Assembly (NCBI GenBank): GCA_011170325.1
Contig: DUEX01000018.1
Location: 1 to 34,112 of the forward strand
Length of the DNA stretch: 34,112 nucleotides
From: Dehalococcoidia bacterium
GTDB lineage: Bacteria; Chloroflexota; Dehalococcoidia; GIF9; UBA5629
Direction: 5' to 3'
This document shows, piece after piece, positions 13,694 through 21,500 of this stretch. The stretch's first letter is position 1; each line of letters opens with the position of its first letter. The notes beneath the pieces were generated by a model, which searched no databases, had not been told where the DNA came from, and was given only the letters and a program-made list of their open reading frames with translations. Made by a program: the position numbers and the translations under genes.

Positions 13694-14542
13694 TTAATAC
13701 TCATAAAATCCCTTCCCTGTCTTACGCCCAAGCCATCTCGCACTAACCATTCTTCTTAGCAGCGGTGGGGGTGCAAGCTCAGGAACCTTCAACTCCTCGT
13801 ACATGGAACTCGCAACGAAATGGATGGTATCGAGACCGAGTAAATCAGCCAAAGTTATTGGTCCCATAGGATGGTTCAAACTTGTCACTATTTGCTTATC
13901 AATGTCTTCTTTTGTAGCATAGCCACTTTCCACCAAGCGAATAGCATTAAGCAAATACGGTATAAGGAGTCGATTCGTGATAAAGCCAGGTATATCCGGA
14001 GCAATCGCTATTTCCTTACCCAACGATTTCCCAAAGGTGATGGCTATGTTAAGTGTCTCATCACTCGTCGTGATAGCCTTCACTATCTCAAGGCCTCGTA
14101 TAATGGGTACAGGATTACTGAAGTGTAGCCCCAAAACCTTGTCAGGCTTGCTAGTCACCATAGCCATATCGATAATAGATAGGCATGAAGTATTGGAGGC
14201 CAAAACAGCGTATTTAGGACAAACCTTATCCAGTTCGGCAAACACCTTTTTCTTCACACTCATATCTTCGGTGACAGCTTCAATTACTAAGTCACAGCTG
14301 CTGAAATCTTTGATATCGGTTGTGCCTCTTATACGACTTATGGCTGCTGATTTACCTTCTAGGGTCACCTTACCCCTCTCTACGCCCTTTGCCAAAGATG
14401 AATTAATTAATGATAAGCCTTTAGCTAGTAATTCATCATTGGCTTCTGAGACCACCACTTCGTAATCTGACCGTGCACAGACTTCAGCGATACCACTCCC
14501 CATTAGCCCGCAACCAACCACCCCGACCCTCTTGATCTTCAT
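13694..14542 (-). CDS. 3-hydroxyacyl-CoA dehydrogenase (3-hydroxybutyryl-CoA dehydrogenase type)
   Basis: 282 residues, the length of single-domain HBD enzymes. The N-terminal Rossmann motif VGVVGCGLMGSGIAEVCARS binds NAD. SNTSCLSIIDMA and LGLHFSNPVPIIRGLEIV (the catalytic His of the HFxxP motif) and NRLLIPYLLNAIRLVESGYA plus NHPMGPITLADLLGLD complete the signature. It oxidises L-3-hydroxyacyl-CoA to 3-oxoacyl-CoA in beta-oxidation or butyrate-type pathways. The two enoyl-CoA hydratase-like genes at 27.5-30.3 kb could serve the same chemistry. Confidence 0.93.
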   Translation of the reverse strand: MKIKRVGVVGCGLMGSGIAEVCARSDYEVVVSEANDELLAKGLSLINSSLAKGVERGKVTLEGKSAAISRIRGTTDIKDFSSCDLVIEAVTEDMSVKKKVFAELDKVCPKYAVLASNTSCLSIIDMAMVTSKPDKVLGLHFSNPVPIIRGLEIVKAITTSDETLNIAITFGKSLGKEIAIAPDIPGFITNRLLIPYLLNAIRLVESGYATKEDIDKQIVTSLNHPMGPITLADLLGLDTIHFVASSMYEELKVPELAPPPLLRRMVSARWLGRKTGKGFYEY

Positions 14543-14613
14543 AGTTCTCCCTCCTTAGCCTGTATTTTCAAGATTGTGGCAAAACAAACAATTAAGCCTT
14601 GTCTATAGAACCA

Positions 14614-14665
14614 CCCGATTATACATCACCCAAAGCAGAATATTACAACCCCCTACGCCCCTTTT
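14614..14665 (-). promoter_or_regulatory. Class-1 promoter repeat I
   Basis: Minus strand GGGGCGTAGGGGGTTGTAAT then ATTCTGCTTTGGGTGATGTATAAT; -10 TATAAT at 14618-14623, about 75 bases upstream of the dehydrogenase. Confidence 0.7.
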
Positions 14666-14857
14666 GCGTTATGGTTGAACCAAGGAAACGTAGCTGGATT
14701 TTTTGAAAGCAAAAGAAGTTGTGCGGACACAAGCAACAATACTCCTACAAAAAACCCTAAATTCAGAAACTCTAAGGATAGAGATTTAGCCTACGCAATT
14801 GTTGGCCCAATTTCAGTTTCCTATCTAAAGTGGTACAGTATAAACAGGGGGCTAGTT

Positions 14858-15040
14858 ATGGAAATAAACCAACCACAAGATATTGGAGACTTGAAACAAG
14901 AGATTATTGCACAGGTAGCCGATTTGTCTAGGTTGCTTGGAATGATTCCAAGTGACGATATTACGGTTAGCGAAGCCAGGACCTCATTCTTAAAACTGTC
15001 TCTTTTAATCGACCAAGCATTAGGTCTTAAGTTACAGTAG
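14858..15040 (+). CDS. hypothetical small soluble protein
   Basis: 60 residues, MEINQPQDIGDLKQEIIAQV then ADLSRLLGMIP, acidic and helix-rich with no motif recognised. ATG at 14858 follows AGGGGG by 6 bases. GTACAGTATAAA just before may be a promoter box. An upstream in-frame extension to 14675 has no ribosome site and unlikely codon use. Confidence 0.5.
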   Translation: MEINQPQDIGDLKQEIIAQVADLSRLLGMIPSDDITVSEARTSFLKLSLLIDQALGLKLQ

Positions 15041-15139
15041 GCTGGGCATACCAGGGATGAGCCTACACAAGCTGAGGCATTGTTTTGCTACTTATGCCTG
15101 TGGAGCGGAGCCAACCTTGAAGTAGTCTCGAAGATTCCG

Positions 15140-15223
15140 GTCGCACTTCAATTGTTATTACGGCTGATGTCTGCAAGACCGTGAAGTAAGACGAGAATCG
15201 AGCTGAGCATCGGAGGTTTGGGC
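15140..15223. repeat. GCTGAGCATCGGAGG repeat, copy 3 with longer flank
   Basis: CGGCTGATGTCTGCAAGACC ... CGAGCTGAGCATCGGAGGTT TGGGC. The flank from about 15150 aligns with 15925-15995 (ACGGCAGATGTCTGTAGAG). Lies about 100 bases upstream of the methyltransferase at 15324. Confidence 0.65.
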
Positions 15224-15323
15224 TGCTTTCTTCTGAACATTGACAATCGTAGGCCAAGTGTAATATATGATTCAAGGTGGAATATCGGCTATCATAGATT
15301 GTACCGAGAAGGGAGACGAAGAA

Positions 15324-15917
15324 ATGAAATTGAGTAGAGTTGAAAAGTGGTTTATGAATAGACCACAGCATGCCAAACAAGCGATTAACCGTGCTGAAAA
15401 ACTTTTGCATTTTATAAATATGAAAGAGAAACAAAATTTTCTGGAAGTTGGATGTGGTAGTGGGGCAATGTCCAAACATGTTGCCAAGAAATACCTTTTG
15501 AATGTCACAGGAACTGATATAGACCCAGAACAGATTCAGCTTGCACAAGAGAATACTGACAATTTACCAGGTCTTCGTTTCTTGGAAGTCGATGCGGCGG
15601 ATTTACCTTTTCAAGATAATGATTTTGAAATTGTGTTATCGTTTGGAGTCATGCATCACATATGTAATTGGTTAGATGCTCTAAAAGAAATAGATAGAGT
15701 CTTAAAACCAGGAGGCTATTTCGTTTACAGGGATATTGTTTACCCTAAGCTGACGGCTAGAATAGGGAAATCGTTTAAACATAGTTACGGCATCACAACA
15801 ATTCCTGATTTAAACTCGTTTATTGAGAGGAACAACTTTTCTACGATTTATTCATCATTATCAAGGTTACTAATCTTTAATCATTATGAAGCGGTGTATC
15901 ACAAGGATGAATTATAG
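15324..15917 (+). CDS. class I SAM-dependent methyltransferase
   Basis: 198 residues. Motif I FLEVGCGSGAMSKHVAKK, acidic TGTDIDPEQIQLAQE (motif II), then LPFQDNDFEIVLSFGVMHHI and EIDRVLKPGGYFVYRDI are the Methyltransf_11 layout. The C-terminus is short, so this is a minimal enzyme. ATG at 15324 follows GGGAGA by 6 bases. The substrate is unknown. Flanked on both sides by GCTGAGCATCGGAGG repeats. Confidence 0.85.
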   Translation: MKLSRVEKWFMNRPQHAKQAINRAEKLLHFINMKEKQNFLEVGCGSGAMSKHVAKKYLLNVTGTDIDPEQIQLAQENTDNLPGLRFLEVDAADLPFQDNDFEIVLSFGVMHHICNWLDALKEIDRVLKPGGYFVYRDIVYPKLTARIGKSFKHSYGITTIPDLNSFIERNNFSTIYSSLSRLLIFNHYEAVYHKDEL

Positions 15918-16176
15918 CTGTGTGAGCCATCACGGCAGATGTCTGTAGAGCTGTTGGGCAGGGCGAACTTCGAGCTGAGCATCGGAGGTTTGGGCCGTTG
16001 GGTGGCCAAGAGCTAGAGAACAACTCTCAGGGGGTGCCATAGTAACTGTACGGGCACAGGTCTATGCCTCTGGCTATATTTCGTTTAGCATTGGCAAAAA
16101 AGCTCAACTGCTTGAAGTCTCCATTGCTGAGTTGTGCCAATGTTTTTGACTACGCATAATTAAAGGGGAGGAAGAA
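15918..16176. other. Intergenic region with repeat copy 4 and inverted repeat
   Basis: Copy 4 of the GCTGAGCATCGGAGG repeat is at 15972-15995. Downstream, CATTGGCA (about 16090) and TGCCAATG (about 16136) form an 8-bp inverted repeat about 40 bases apart, followed by TTGTGC-N17-CATAAT as a possible promoter for paralogue 3. Confidence 0.45.
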
Positions 16177-16749
16177 ATGTCGCTTATACCAGCCTTCGAG
16201 ATAGGTCTGTCGAATGCCTGGATTTTCGTGCTTTATAATTTCTTGCCTATGCCTTTGCTGATGCTAATTCATAAAGGTGCAACGGGGAAAAGGCAACCTG
16301 TGCCACATAGTGAAACTGAGAAGAAACTCTATCCCGTTATATGGGTAGTCTGGATCCTCGGCTTTATATACTCTGTTTTCCTGCCGTTAGAGTTAGGGAC
16401 GATATGGTTTTACATAGGTCTTCCTATCTGTCTAGTAGGATTAAGTACCTTCACGATGGTTATAGTGACTTTTGCTATCACCCCGATTGATGATGAGCCG
16501 CTTACCAAAGGACTGTACCGTTTTTCAAGACATCCTATGTACGTCACTCAATTGGTTATGTTTATTGGGGTGGGTATAGCTTCGGCTTCGTGGCTTTTCT
16601 TATTGTTTACAATTGTATACACAATTCTGTCGGTTATTTGTGCAGGTCCCGAAGAACGCTTTTGCCTTGAGAAGTATGGGGATTCCTACCGTGAATATAT
16701 GGATAGGACTCCAAGGTGGATAGGAATACCACAATCGGAGAAACACTGA
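16177..16749 (+). CDS. isoprenylcysteine carboxyl methyltransferase-like membrane protein, paralogue 3
   Basis: 190 residues, about five spans. Starts MSLIPAFEIGLSNAWI, as paralogues 1 and 2. The C-terminal core GLYRFSRHPMYVTQLVMFIG and GPEERFCLEKYGDSYREYMD is closer to paralogue 1 than to paralogue 2. The middle (QPVPHSETEKKLYPVIWVVW) also resembles paralogue 1 (GTERRLYPVIMTLW). It is on the opposite strand and about 10 kb away. GGGGAGG precedes the ATG by 5 bases. Confidence 0.87.
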   Translation: MSLIPAFEIGLSNAWIFVLYNFLPMPLLMLIHKGATGKRQPVPHSETEKKLYPVIWVVWILGFIYSVFLPLELGTIWFYIGLPICLVGLSTFTMVIVTFAITPIDDEPLTKGLYRFSRHPMYVTQLVMFIGVGIASASWLFLLFTIVYTILSVICAGPEERFCLEKYGDSYREYMDRTPRWIGIPQSEKH

Positions 16750-16825
16750 TTAGTTATGCCTCTTAGTCGCTTTCGGAAACAAAGACTGTAAGAGAATTTT
16801 TTACCTTTGGTAACTCGGCTCTCAA

Positions 16826-16910
16826 CCCCCAATTTTGTAATTGCATTCTGCACGCACAGGGATTCAGCTACTGTGATTATTCGGACTCATTCTTGGATTG
16901 AGCTGTGAAT
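16826..16910. repeat. GTGATTATTC dispersed repeat, copy 1
   Basis: CACGCACAGG, GATTCAGCTACTGTGATTAT and TCGGACTCATTCTTGGA. A second copy lies at 19003-19088. Both are 15-90 bases past the 3' end of a minus-strand gene. The TTGTAA(T/C) and GCACGC(A/C)CAGG stretches also match. Confidence 0.6.
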
Positions 16911-16996
16911 ACAACAGCGGGTATCCCCAGAAGAAATACAGAAAAGATGGCGGCGATGGAGCCAGTGAGTGCCAACGCCCACTTCTTTCTTCAAGA

Positions 16997-17323
16997 CTAC
17001 CCTACCCGTTTCTCAGCGAAGTCACCTGACCAAGGCAGCTTATACATCTCTCCTTGGTAAGCCTTGACCATCAAGACTATCCATAGCACAAGCCCGAGCA
17101 CAGCGATGAGCCAGCTAATCACCCAGCCGATAAACGGTATGAAGTCAAGAACAATTCTAGCAAGGGTAAGGACACCGAAGACGATTATCGACTGCATAGC
17201 GTGGAAGCGGACAAACTTACTCTTGGTCTCTATCAAGATAAAAACGAGACCGCTTATCCAGCCTAGGACATAACATAGTAGCCCGGCAACATTTGCGTCC
17301 AGTCCAGTTGAACTCTTTTCCAT
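16997..17323 (-). CDS. DUF4870/Tic20-like membrane protein
   Basis: 108 residues with about three membrane spans (about 10-31, 45-63, 68-88). The motif ETKSKFVRFHAMQSIIVFGV (charged loop with RFHAxQS) is characteristic of DUF4870/Tic20-like bacterial proteins. Function unknown; these are small polytopic proteins possibly tied to protein or lipid handling. Preceded by a near-consensus promoter (TTGACA-N16-TATAAT) and GGAGG. The gene stands alone. Confidence 0.8.
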   Translation of the reverse strand: MEKSSTGLDANVAGLLCYVLGWISGLVFILIETKSKFVRFHAMQSIIVFGVLTLARIVLDFIPFIGWVISWLIAVLGLVLWIVLMVKAYQGEMYKLPWSGDFAEKRVG

Positions 17324-17361
17324 CGAAGTTTACCTCCTTTTAGCTAAGGTTAAGGATTAAG

Positions 17362-17389
17362 ATTATAATTTTAAATAGGCGAGTGTCAA
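17362..17389 (-). promoter_or_regulatory. Promoter for DUF4870-like gene
   Basis: Minus strand TTGACA at 17384-17389, a 16-base spacer and TATAAT at 17362-17367, about 40 bases upstream of the ATG. It differs from the class-1 blocks and is a conventional sigma-70-type site. Confidence 0.75.
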
Positions 17390-17477
17390 TACATATTGGG
17401 CTCAGTATATAGAACCTGTGAACCAGGTACGGTTTAACTCAGTGACAGCAGTATAAGCTAAGGCACTATTCTGCCAC

Positions 17478-17978
17478 TCAAACTATACTAACATCCGAAA
17501 AAAACTTGTTCGCTATTAGCCCGGCGATCGGCGGGAAGAAAAAGGTGCATCCCAAGCGGATAAGTGTAAATTTCCAACCGATTATACCTAGTTCTAGGGG
17601 CAATCGTGAGAATGCCAGCAACGACCATCCTGTTATAAGTGCTACCATGGTTCCTACACTGGCTCCAACCCGCAGTAACCCAGCGGCGAGAGGCAAGCTA
17701 ACATACGGACCACCGGGCATGAAACCTCCAACAATTGTGCCAATCAGTATACCTCGCAAACCAGATTCTGCACCTATCCATCCAGATATTGTTTCCTTCG
17801 GAACAAGAAGCGGAATCATACCAGCTATAATGAAGGCACAAATCAATAAAGGGGCCATTTGTATCAGCATGGTACCCGCTGCTTTTAATCCTAGTATGTG
17901 TAGGCCTTCCCCCTTTTGAAAAGCGAGAAAGATGAAGACAATAGCAAGTACACCCATTACTATCGTTGGAATAAGCAT
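17478..17978 (-). CDS. half-length predicted permease (YraQ/DUF318 type)
   Basis: About 166 residues from ATG 17978 with 5 spans. The repeat GLKAAGTMLIQMAPLLICAF, IPLLVPKETISGWIGAESGL and GGFMPGGPYVSLPLAAGLLR is typical of one half of the two-repeat permease family (PF03773), which usually has about 300 residues and eight to ten spans. It may be a stand-alone half that forms a dimer. AGAGGAGG lies 9 bases before the ATG at 17978; the upstream ATG at 18005 is possible but poorly placed. Substrate unknown. Confidence 0.7.
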   Translation of the reverse strand: MLIPTIVMGVLAIVFIFLAFQKGEGLHILGLKAAGTMLIQMAPLLICAFIIAGMIPLLVPKETISGWIGAESGLRGILIGTIVGGFMPGGPYVSLPLAAGLLRVGASVGTMVALITGWSLLAFSRLPLELGIIGWKFTLIRLGCTFFFPPIAGLIANKFFSDVSIV

Positions 17979-18206
17979 TTTTGGAGACCTCCTCTTTTCG
18001 TTCATGCCTTGGCCTCGCAACCTTCTAACGTTCAATGCATATATTTCCAAACCCGGTTGCTGCGTAATGCAATATACCTTTGGCTAGTTACATTGTCAAT
18101 CAGTTACGCTTTGTGTTTGGGGATACTGACAAAGGCAGCTCAGGCCCCTAGTATCTATAGATAATCAAAACAGGCTGCACAAATTCCAGGACGGAAAGGA
18201 GCGATT

Positions 18207-18488
18207 GTGTCTGAAGAGCAGAGTTCCGTTAAAAAAACCGCGACTGAGAATTTTGGTGAAATGTTCAAGGCATTTACTGACGCCATAGGCGAGGTATTTA
18301 ACGACCCTGAGCTGAAACAAAAAGCAAGAGAATTTGGGGAAAGTGCAGTTGAGTCGGCGAAAACGTTCGGAAGTAGGTTTAAGGATGAGGATGTTAAAGA
18401 TAAGTTCAGAGATGTAGGAAAAGCAGCTGAAGATTTTGGTAAAAGCATAGCAGACTATTTTAAAGACGACGAAGATAAGGGAAAATAG
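18207..18488 (+). CDS. hypothetical acidic helical protein
   Basis: 93 residues, highly charged: SVKKTATENFGEMFKAFTDA, a repeated FGESAVESAKTFGSRFKDEDV and DVGKAAEDFGKSIADYFKDD pattern that would form amphipathic helices. No membrane span. It resembles small apolipoprotein-like or LEA-like stress proteins, but that is only an impression. GTG at 18207 follows AAAGGAG by 5 bases. Confidence 0.6.
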   Translation: MSEEQSSVKKTATENFGEMFKAFTDAIGEVFNDPELKQKAREFGESAVESAKTFGSRFKDEDVKDKFRDVGKAAEDFGKSIADYFKDDEDKGK

Positions 18489-18597
18489 TCATTCTGAATA
18501 AAACGGAGGGAACTATCGAGGGAACTTATAGATTGCATACTGAATACAGTATTCCCAACCGAAATCCCCCGATATCAAAACAAGGAGGACTGATAAA

Positions 18598-18792
18598 GTG
18601 GGTTACTTTACGATTCTGGCGGCTATCCCTGGCTTCTTTTTGAGTTCGCTCATTACCATGCTACTCTGGGGTGTTATTGCTCCAAAATTTGGGGTAGAAG
18701 GCATAGACTATCCTATGGCTATGCTGATAACTATCACTCTTTGGCTTGCAGTGGCACCTTTGGCAGCAGCTGCTGGTCGAAGAAGAATATAG
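18598..18792 (+). CDS. small two-span membrane protein
   Basis: 64 residues, MGYFTILAAIPGFFLSSLIT, with spans at about 4-26 and 38-57 and a short basic C-terminus (GRRRI). GTG at 18598, eleven bases after AAGGAGG. No family recognised. Likely an integral membrane peptide; partner unknown. It follows the 18207 gene by 109 bases and may share its transcript. Confidence 0.55.
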   Translation: MGYFTILAAIPGFFLSSLITMLLWGVIAPKFGVEGIDYPMAMLITITLWLAVAPLAAAAGRRRI

Positions 18793-19103
18793 ACGACTAC
18801 ACTCAACTTCGACAAAGAGTAATTTCGGGCAGAGCCTCGTCTCTCAATGTTGAGAACCAGTGGAAAGGGTGCTCTATCGTATATACCTCCGATAACTAGT
18901 GCTTTGCCTTGGGCGGAATCATATGTGCAGAATCTTCGTAGAATTGGCTGCTTAGCACTTTAGGTATGGGCAACGAATTGCTAGTCTGTCGCCGGCACCA
19001 CCTCCCCCCTCCGACGTTGTAACTACATCTCGCACGCCCAGGAGGTGCAGCTATTGTGATTATTCAAACTCTTTCTTGGACATTATGTGGAGGGACATCA
19101 TGG
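18793..19103. other. Intergenic region
   Basis: No coding frame supported. The GTGATTATTC repeat copy 2 occupies 19003-19088. No promoter or terminator is convincing. Confidence 0.4.
19003..19088. repeat. GTGATTATTC dispersed repeat, copy 2
   Basis: CACGCCCAGG, AGGTGCAGCTATTGTGATTA and TTCAAACTCTTTCTTGGAC. Paired with 16826-16910; lies just past the stop of the AhpD-like gene. Confidence 0.6.
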
Positions 19104-19445
19104 CTACCACCTTCCCAGCTCCTCTAATAGCTTAACTACCCTCCATGACCAGCCAAGGGCTGCACTGCCACTCATGGCAATGGCTACTGAAACAGCTTCC
19201 GTGACCTCGGCCTTAGACGCTCCAGCCTCCACCGCCAGCTTAGTTTGATGCAGAATACATGCGGTACAGCCAGCCCGGAGTGCTATGCCAAGAGCTATTA
19301 GCCGTTTAACCTTATGGCTAAGGGCGCCATCCTTATATACCTCGTCACTAAGAGCTCTATAAGCAGCCATTGTACTGGGTAGTGGTTCCTCATACCTAGG
19401 TGTGTACTTTCTTATATCACTGTAGAGTTCCAATTGACTTTCCAT
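19104..19445 (-). CDS. AhpD-like carboxymuconolactone decarboxylase family protein
   Basis: 113 residues. The CMD/AhpD core RLIALGIALRAGCTACILHQ contains CxxC followed by His (CTACILH), the redox-active alkylhydroperoxidase motif, and is followed by LAVEAGASKAEVTEAVSVAI. Members reduce peroxides via the two Cys, or decarboxylate lactones when Cys is absent. Here Cys is present, so a peroxidase-type role is more likely. Class-1 promoter G lies about 130 bases upstream. Confidence 0.85.
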   Translation of the reverse strand: MESQLELYSDIRKYTPRYEEPLPSTMAAYRALSDEVYKDGALSHKVKRLIALGIALRAGCTACILHQTKLAVEAGASKAEVTEAVSVAIAMSGSAALGWSWRVVKLLEELGRW

Positions 19446-19944
19446 AAATCGTTCACCTCGTTGTTTACTACGTAATGGTTAATTTACTACCCTGAGTGTA
19501 CCGTTAAGTTCAGTACTACATAGCAACCACCTCCTTTGTCTTTTCTGAACTTGTTGGCTGGGCTACTCCTGGCTGATTATACACATAGTCAAAGTGAAGT
19601 AAAACACCCCACAAGCCCAAAGCCTTGAGGACACACCTAGGCCAAATTTCAAAACCTTCCTATTATGTGAATCAGCCTGTTGAGAACGACTACGATGGCT
19701 TGGCAGAGGACATATGTAGTGGCTGGAATAACCTCGTTGTCCGATGTACCTGATATGGGAAATCCCGGATTAACATATTTAGAAGTAAGAAGGCCATGCA
19801 TTGAGGATAGCTTGAATCTTTACCGTAGTGCGGAGGCTTCATCCAATGGTCGAGTGACTGTTGGCGGAGCAAATCATAGCCGGGGTCAGGACTGTTGCGG
19901 AGAGGAATAAGGCGCTGGAATTAGACAAACGCTGCCATCTAAAT
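19446..19944. other. Intergenic region upstream of AhpD-like gene
   Basis: Holds promoter G at 19574-19620. From about 19640 to 19930 there is no convincing gene; TGGGAAATCCC then GGATTAACAT at about 19755-19776 matches a piece at 3428-3448. Confidence 0.4.
19574..19620 (-). promoter_or_regulatory. Class-1 promoter repeat G
   Basis: Minus strand GTTTTACTTCACTTTGACTA then TGTGTATAATCAG; -10 TATAAT at 19576-19581. Faces the AhpD-like gene. Confidence 0.6.
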
Positions 19945-20430
19945 CTAATGTCGTTTTTTGGATTTTCGGTTTACTGTTTTGGACATGGCAGTAAACGCAT
20001 TAACCGTTTTTTCCATCGGGAATATCATTCCATCGCCCATTTTATCGAGTCCAAATTCAATGCAATCTGCTATTTTGTCGATGATAGATTGTACGCCCCC
20101 TGACGATGGAGTAGAATATTTACTTAAGACTTCCTTCTGTTTCGAGCCTCTTTCGGCTGGTACTAGCCCTAACGCAATTCTGGCTTCCAGGTTGCTCATC
20201 TTTGACTTTGGAGCTTGTAGCTCTCCTATCTTACCTTCAGCACGTTTCTCAAGGTCAGCCTTTATGGCATTTATCTGCAATATAGCGTCCTCGCATATCT
20301 TGGTGTAATCAGCCTTCAAGACGTCATATCGAGCTTCTATAAGAGACAATTCAGTCTTCAGCTTCTGCAGGTTGAATAACAGCAGCTCAGCTCTTTCTTT
20401 TGTTGAGTGGGCTTTGCTGGCTTCCCTCAT
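19945..20430 (-). CDS. coiled-coil hypothetical protein
   Basis: About 161 residues from ATG 20430: an N-terminal long coiled coil (about 1-75; ERAELLLFNLQKLKTELSLI, YDVLKADYTKICEDAILQIN), then SKMSNLEARIALGLVPAERG, and a C-terminal segment DKIADCIEFGLDKMGDGMIF ending in basic residues. Function unknown. The frame is open to 20547 but that part covers the promoter H block (20489-20525) and the end of the transposon, so ATG 20430 is preferred; AGGAG lies about 13 bases upstream, further than usual. Confidence 0.55.
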   Translation of the reverse strand: MREASKAHSTKERAELLLFNLQKLKTELSLIEARYDVLKADYTKICEDAILQINAIKADLEKRAEGKIGELQAPKSKMSNLEARIALGLVPAERGSKQKEVLSKYSTPSSGGVQSIIDKIADCIEFGLDKMGDGMIFPMEKTVNAFTAMSKTVNRKSKKRH

Positions 20431-20488
20431 AAGAGGCCTCTGTCTCCTGTTGCGACAGCTTCCAACGTGACTGGCTCGGGCTTTCCTC

Positions 20489-20525
20489 TGATTATACACC
20501 AAACAAAGGTAAAACGGAACATTGC
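20489..20525 (-). promoter_or_regulatory. Class-1 promoter repeat H
   Basis: Minus strand GTTCCGTTTTACCTTTGTTT then GGTGTATAATCAG; -10 TATAAT at 20491-20496. The IS1-like element inserted immediately upstream (junction at 20535), truncating the conserved GGGG part of the block. Confidence 0.6.
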
Positions 20526-20526
20526 G

Positions 20527-20534
20527 TACTGTCC
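20527..20534. repeat. Target site duplication, left copy
   Basis: TACTGTCC flanks the left terminal repeat and is repeated at 23213-23220. Confidence 0.9.
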
Positions 20535-20555
20535 GGTAGTGGGTCAATTTCAGCC

Positions 20556-21389
20556 CTAAAAATTTTTATCAGCGAGTAACACGATTTCTTCAAGTGTCCA
20601 GATATGGTCGCTTATACCCGCTGCCATCGCTGGAGTCATACCCAATGTCTTATGAACACGGGCAAAGTTGTAATACATAAAGTGTAATGCAACCGCATGT
20701 TCTAGGTTCTCTATCTTCTTTGAGAAGCCATTTGTTAGCCGAGTAAATCGCCTCATGCTCATTCGCATTGTAAGATTTTGCCGTTCAGCGAAGCTGGTTG
20801 AAATCTTGGTAGGGTCAGGATTGCCTTGAATAATATGAGGTTCAGCACCTATACACTTAGCCATACTGTAATGCCTATCGTCCTCTGGCTCTGCACCGTA
20901 TAGCTTTACTAGCATCGCATAATCAATATCAGCACCGAATACATCCTCTACTGCGTTTAGATAAACCCTATGCCCATCTGTGGTTAGTTGAACACGATTT
21001 GCTAATCTAGCCTGTAAGTTTCTCATAAACCTGAAAGCATAACCAGCATCCCGTAATCCTACCAGCCAATTAGGAACTAATTTTGTATCTGCATCAATTG
21101 CCGTCCAAGTCCAGACATCACCATATCCTAACCGCCCCTGCTTTTCTTCTGGTACATTCTTTTCTTTGGCATAACAGAATGACCATATCTCGTCACACTG
21201 GATTCTACGACTCTGTAAGTTCTTTAAGTTCCTGTACTGGTACATGTAACAAGTCTTGCCAATTTCAGCAAGCAATCTAATGACAGTCCCCTTGGCAGCT
21301 CCTGTCATTCGGCAGGTCGCACGAATGGAATTACCCTCAACAAGGGCTGCAATGACCTTTATTCTGCGGTCAAGATTCAACTTATTCAT
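20556..21389 (-). CDS. IS1-family transposase (single ORF, DDE type)
   Basis: 277 residues. An N-terminal helix-turn-helix (DRRIKVIAALVEGNSIRATC, ...GAAKGTVIRLL) is followed by an IS1-type DDE catalytic domain: IQCDEIWSFCYAKEKNV (first Asp), DVWTWTAIDADTKLVPNWLV, ...VQLTTDGHRVYL (second Asp), STSFAERQNLTMRMSMRRFT (catalytic Glu in SFAERQNL) and FMYYNFARVHKTLGMTPAMA. This form needs no frameshift, unlike IS1 itself. The promoter TTGACA-N17-TATAAT ends 6 bases before the ATG. Confidence 0.93.
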   Translation of the reverse strand: MNKLNLDRRIKVIAALVEGNSIRATCRMTGAAKGTVIRLLAEIGKTCYMYQYRNLKNLQSRRIQCDEIWSFCYAKEKNVPEEKQGRLGYGDVWTWTAIDADTKLVPNWLVGLRDAGYAFRFMRNLQARLANRVQLTTDGHRVYLNAVEDVFGADIDYAMLVKLYGAEPEDDRHYSMAKCIGAEPHIIQGNPDPTKISTSFAERQNLTMRMSMRRFTRLTNGFSKKIENLEHAVALHFMYYNFARVHKTLGMTPAMAAGISDHIWTLEEIVLLADKNF

Positions 21390-21395
21390 ACTTAT

Positions 21396-21424
21396 ATTAT
21401 ACTTGACCGCTCAAGCATTGTCAA
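21396..21424 (-). promoter_or_regulatory. Consensus promoter of the transposase
   Basis: Minus strand TTGACA (21419-21424), 17-base spacer, TATAAT (21396-21401): a perfect sigma-70 match. The -10 ends 6 bases before the start codon, so the transcript is probably leaderless. The spacer contains a CTTGA/TCAAG inverted repeat. Confidence 0.85.
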
Positions 21425-21500
21425 GTCTTTTCCCTATGGTTTGAAGGAAAATTTTCGTATTTGGAGGAACTTTCGATATGATGAAGGCTAAAATCCTGAA

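Noticed and set aside
17506-17919. Long plus-strand frame opposite the permease
   Set aside because: Antisense shadow of the minus-strand membrane protein; rich in Pro/Ile from the complement, no ribosome site.
18155-18448. Minus-strand frame opposite the acidic helical protein
   Set aside because: The plus strand has a good ribosome site and charged helix pattern; the minus frame is Ser/Leu-rich from complement of that pattern.
3428-19776. Shared TGGGAAATCCC/ATTAACAT stretch at 3428 and 19755 as a mobile element or group II intron
   Set aside because: Only about 20 bases match, no intron domain or reverse transcriptase is visible; may be chance or a remnant.
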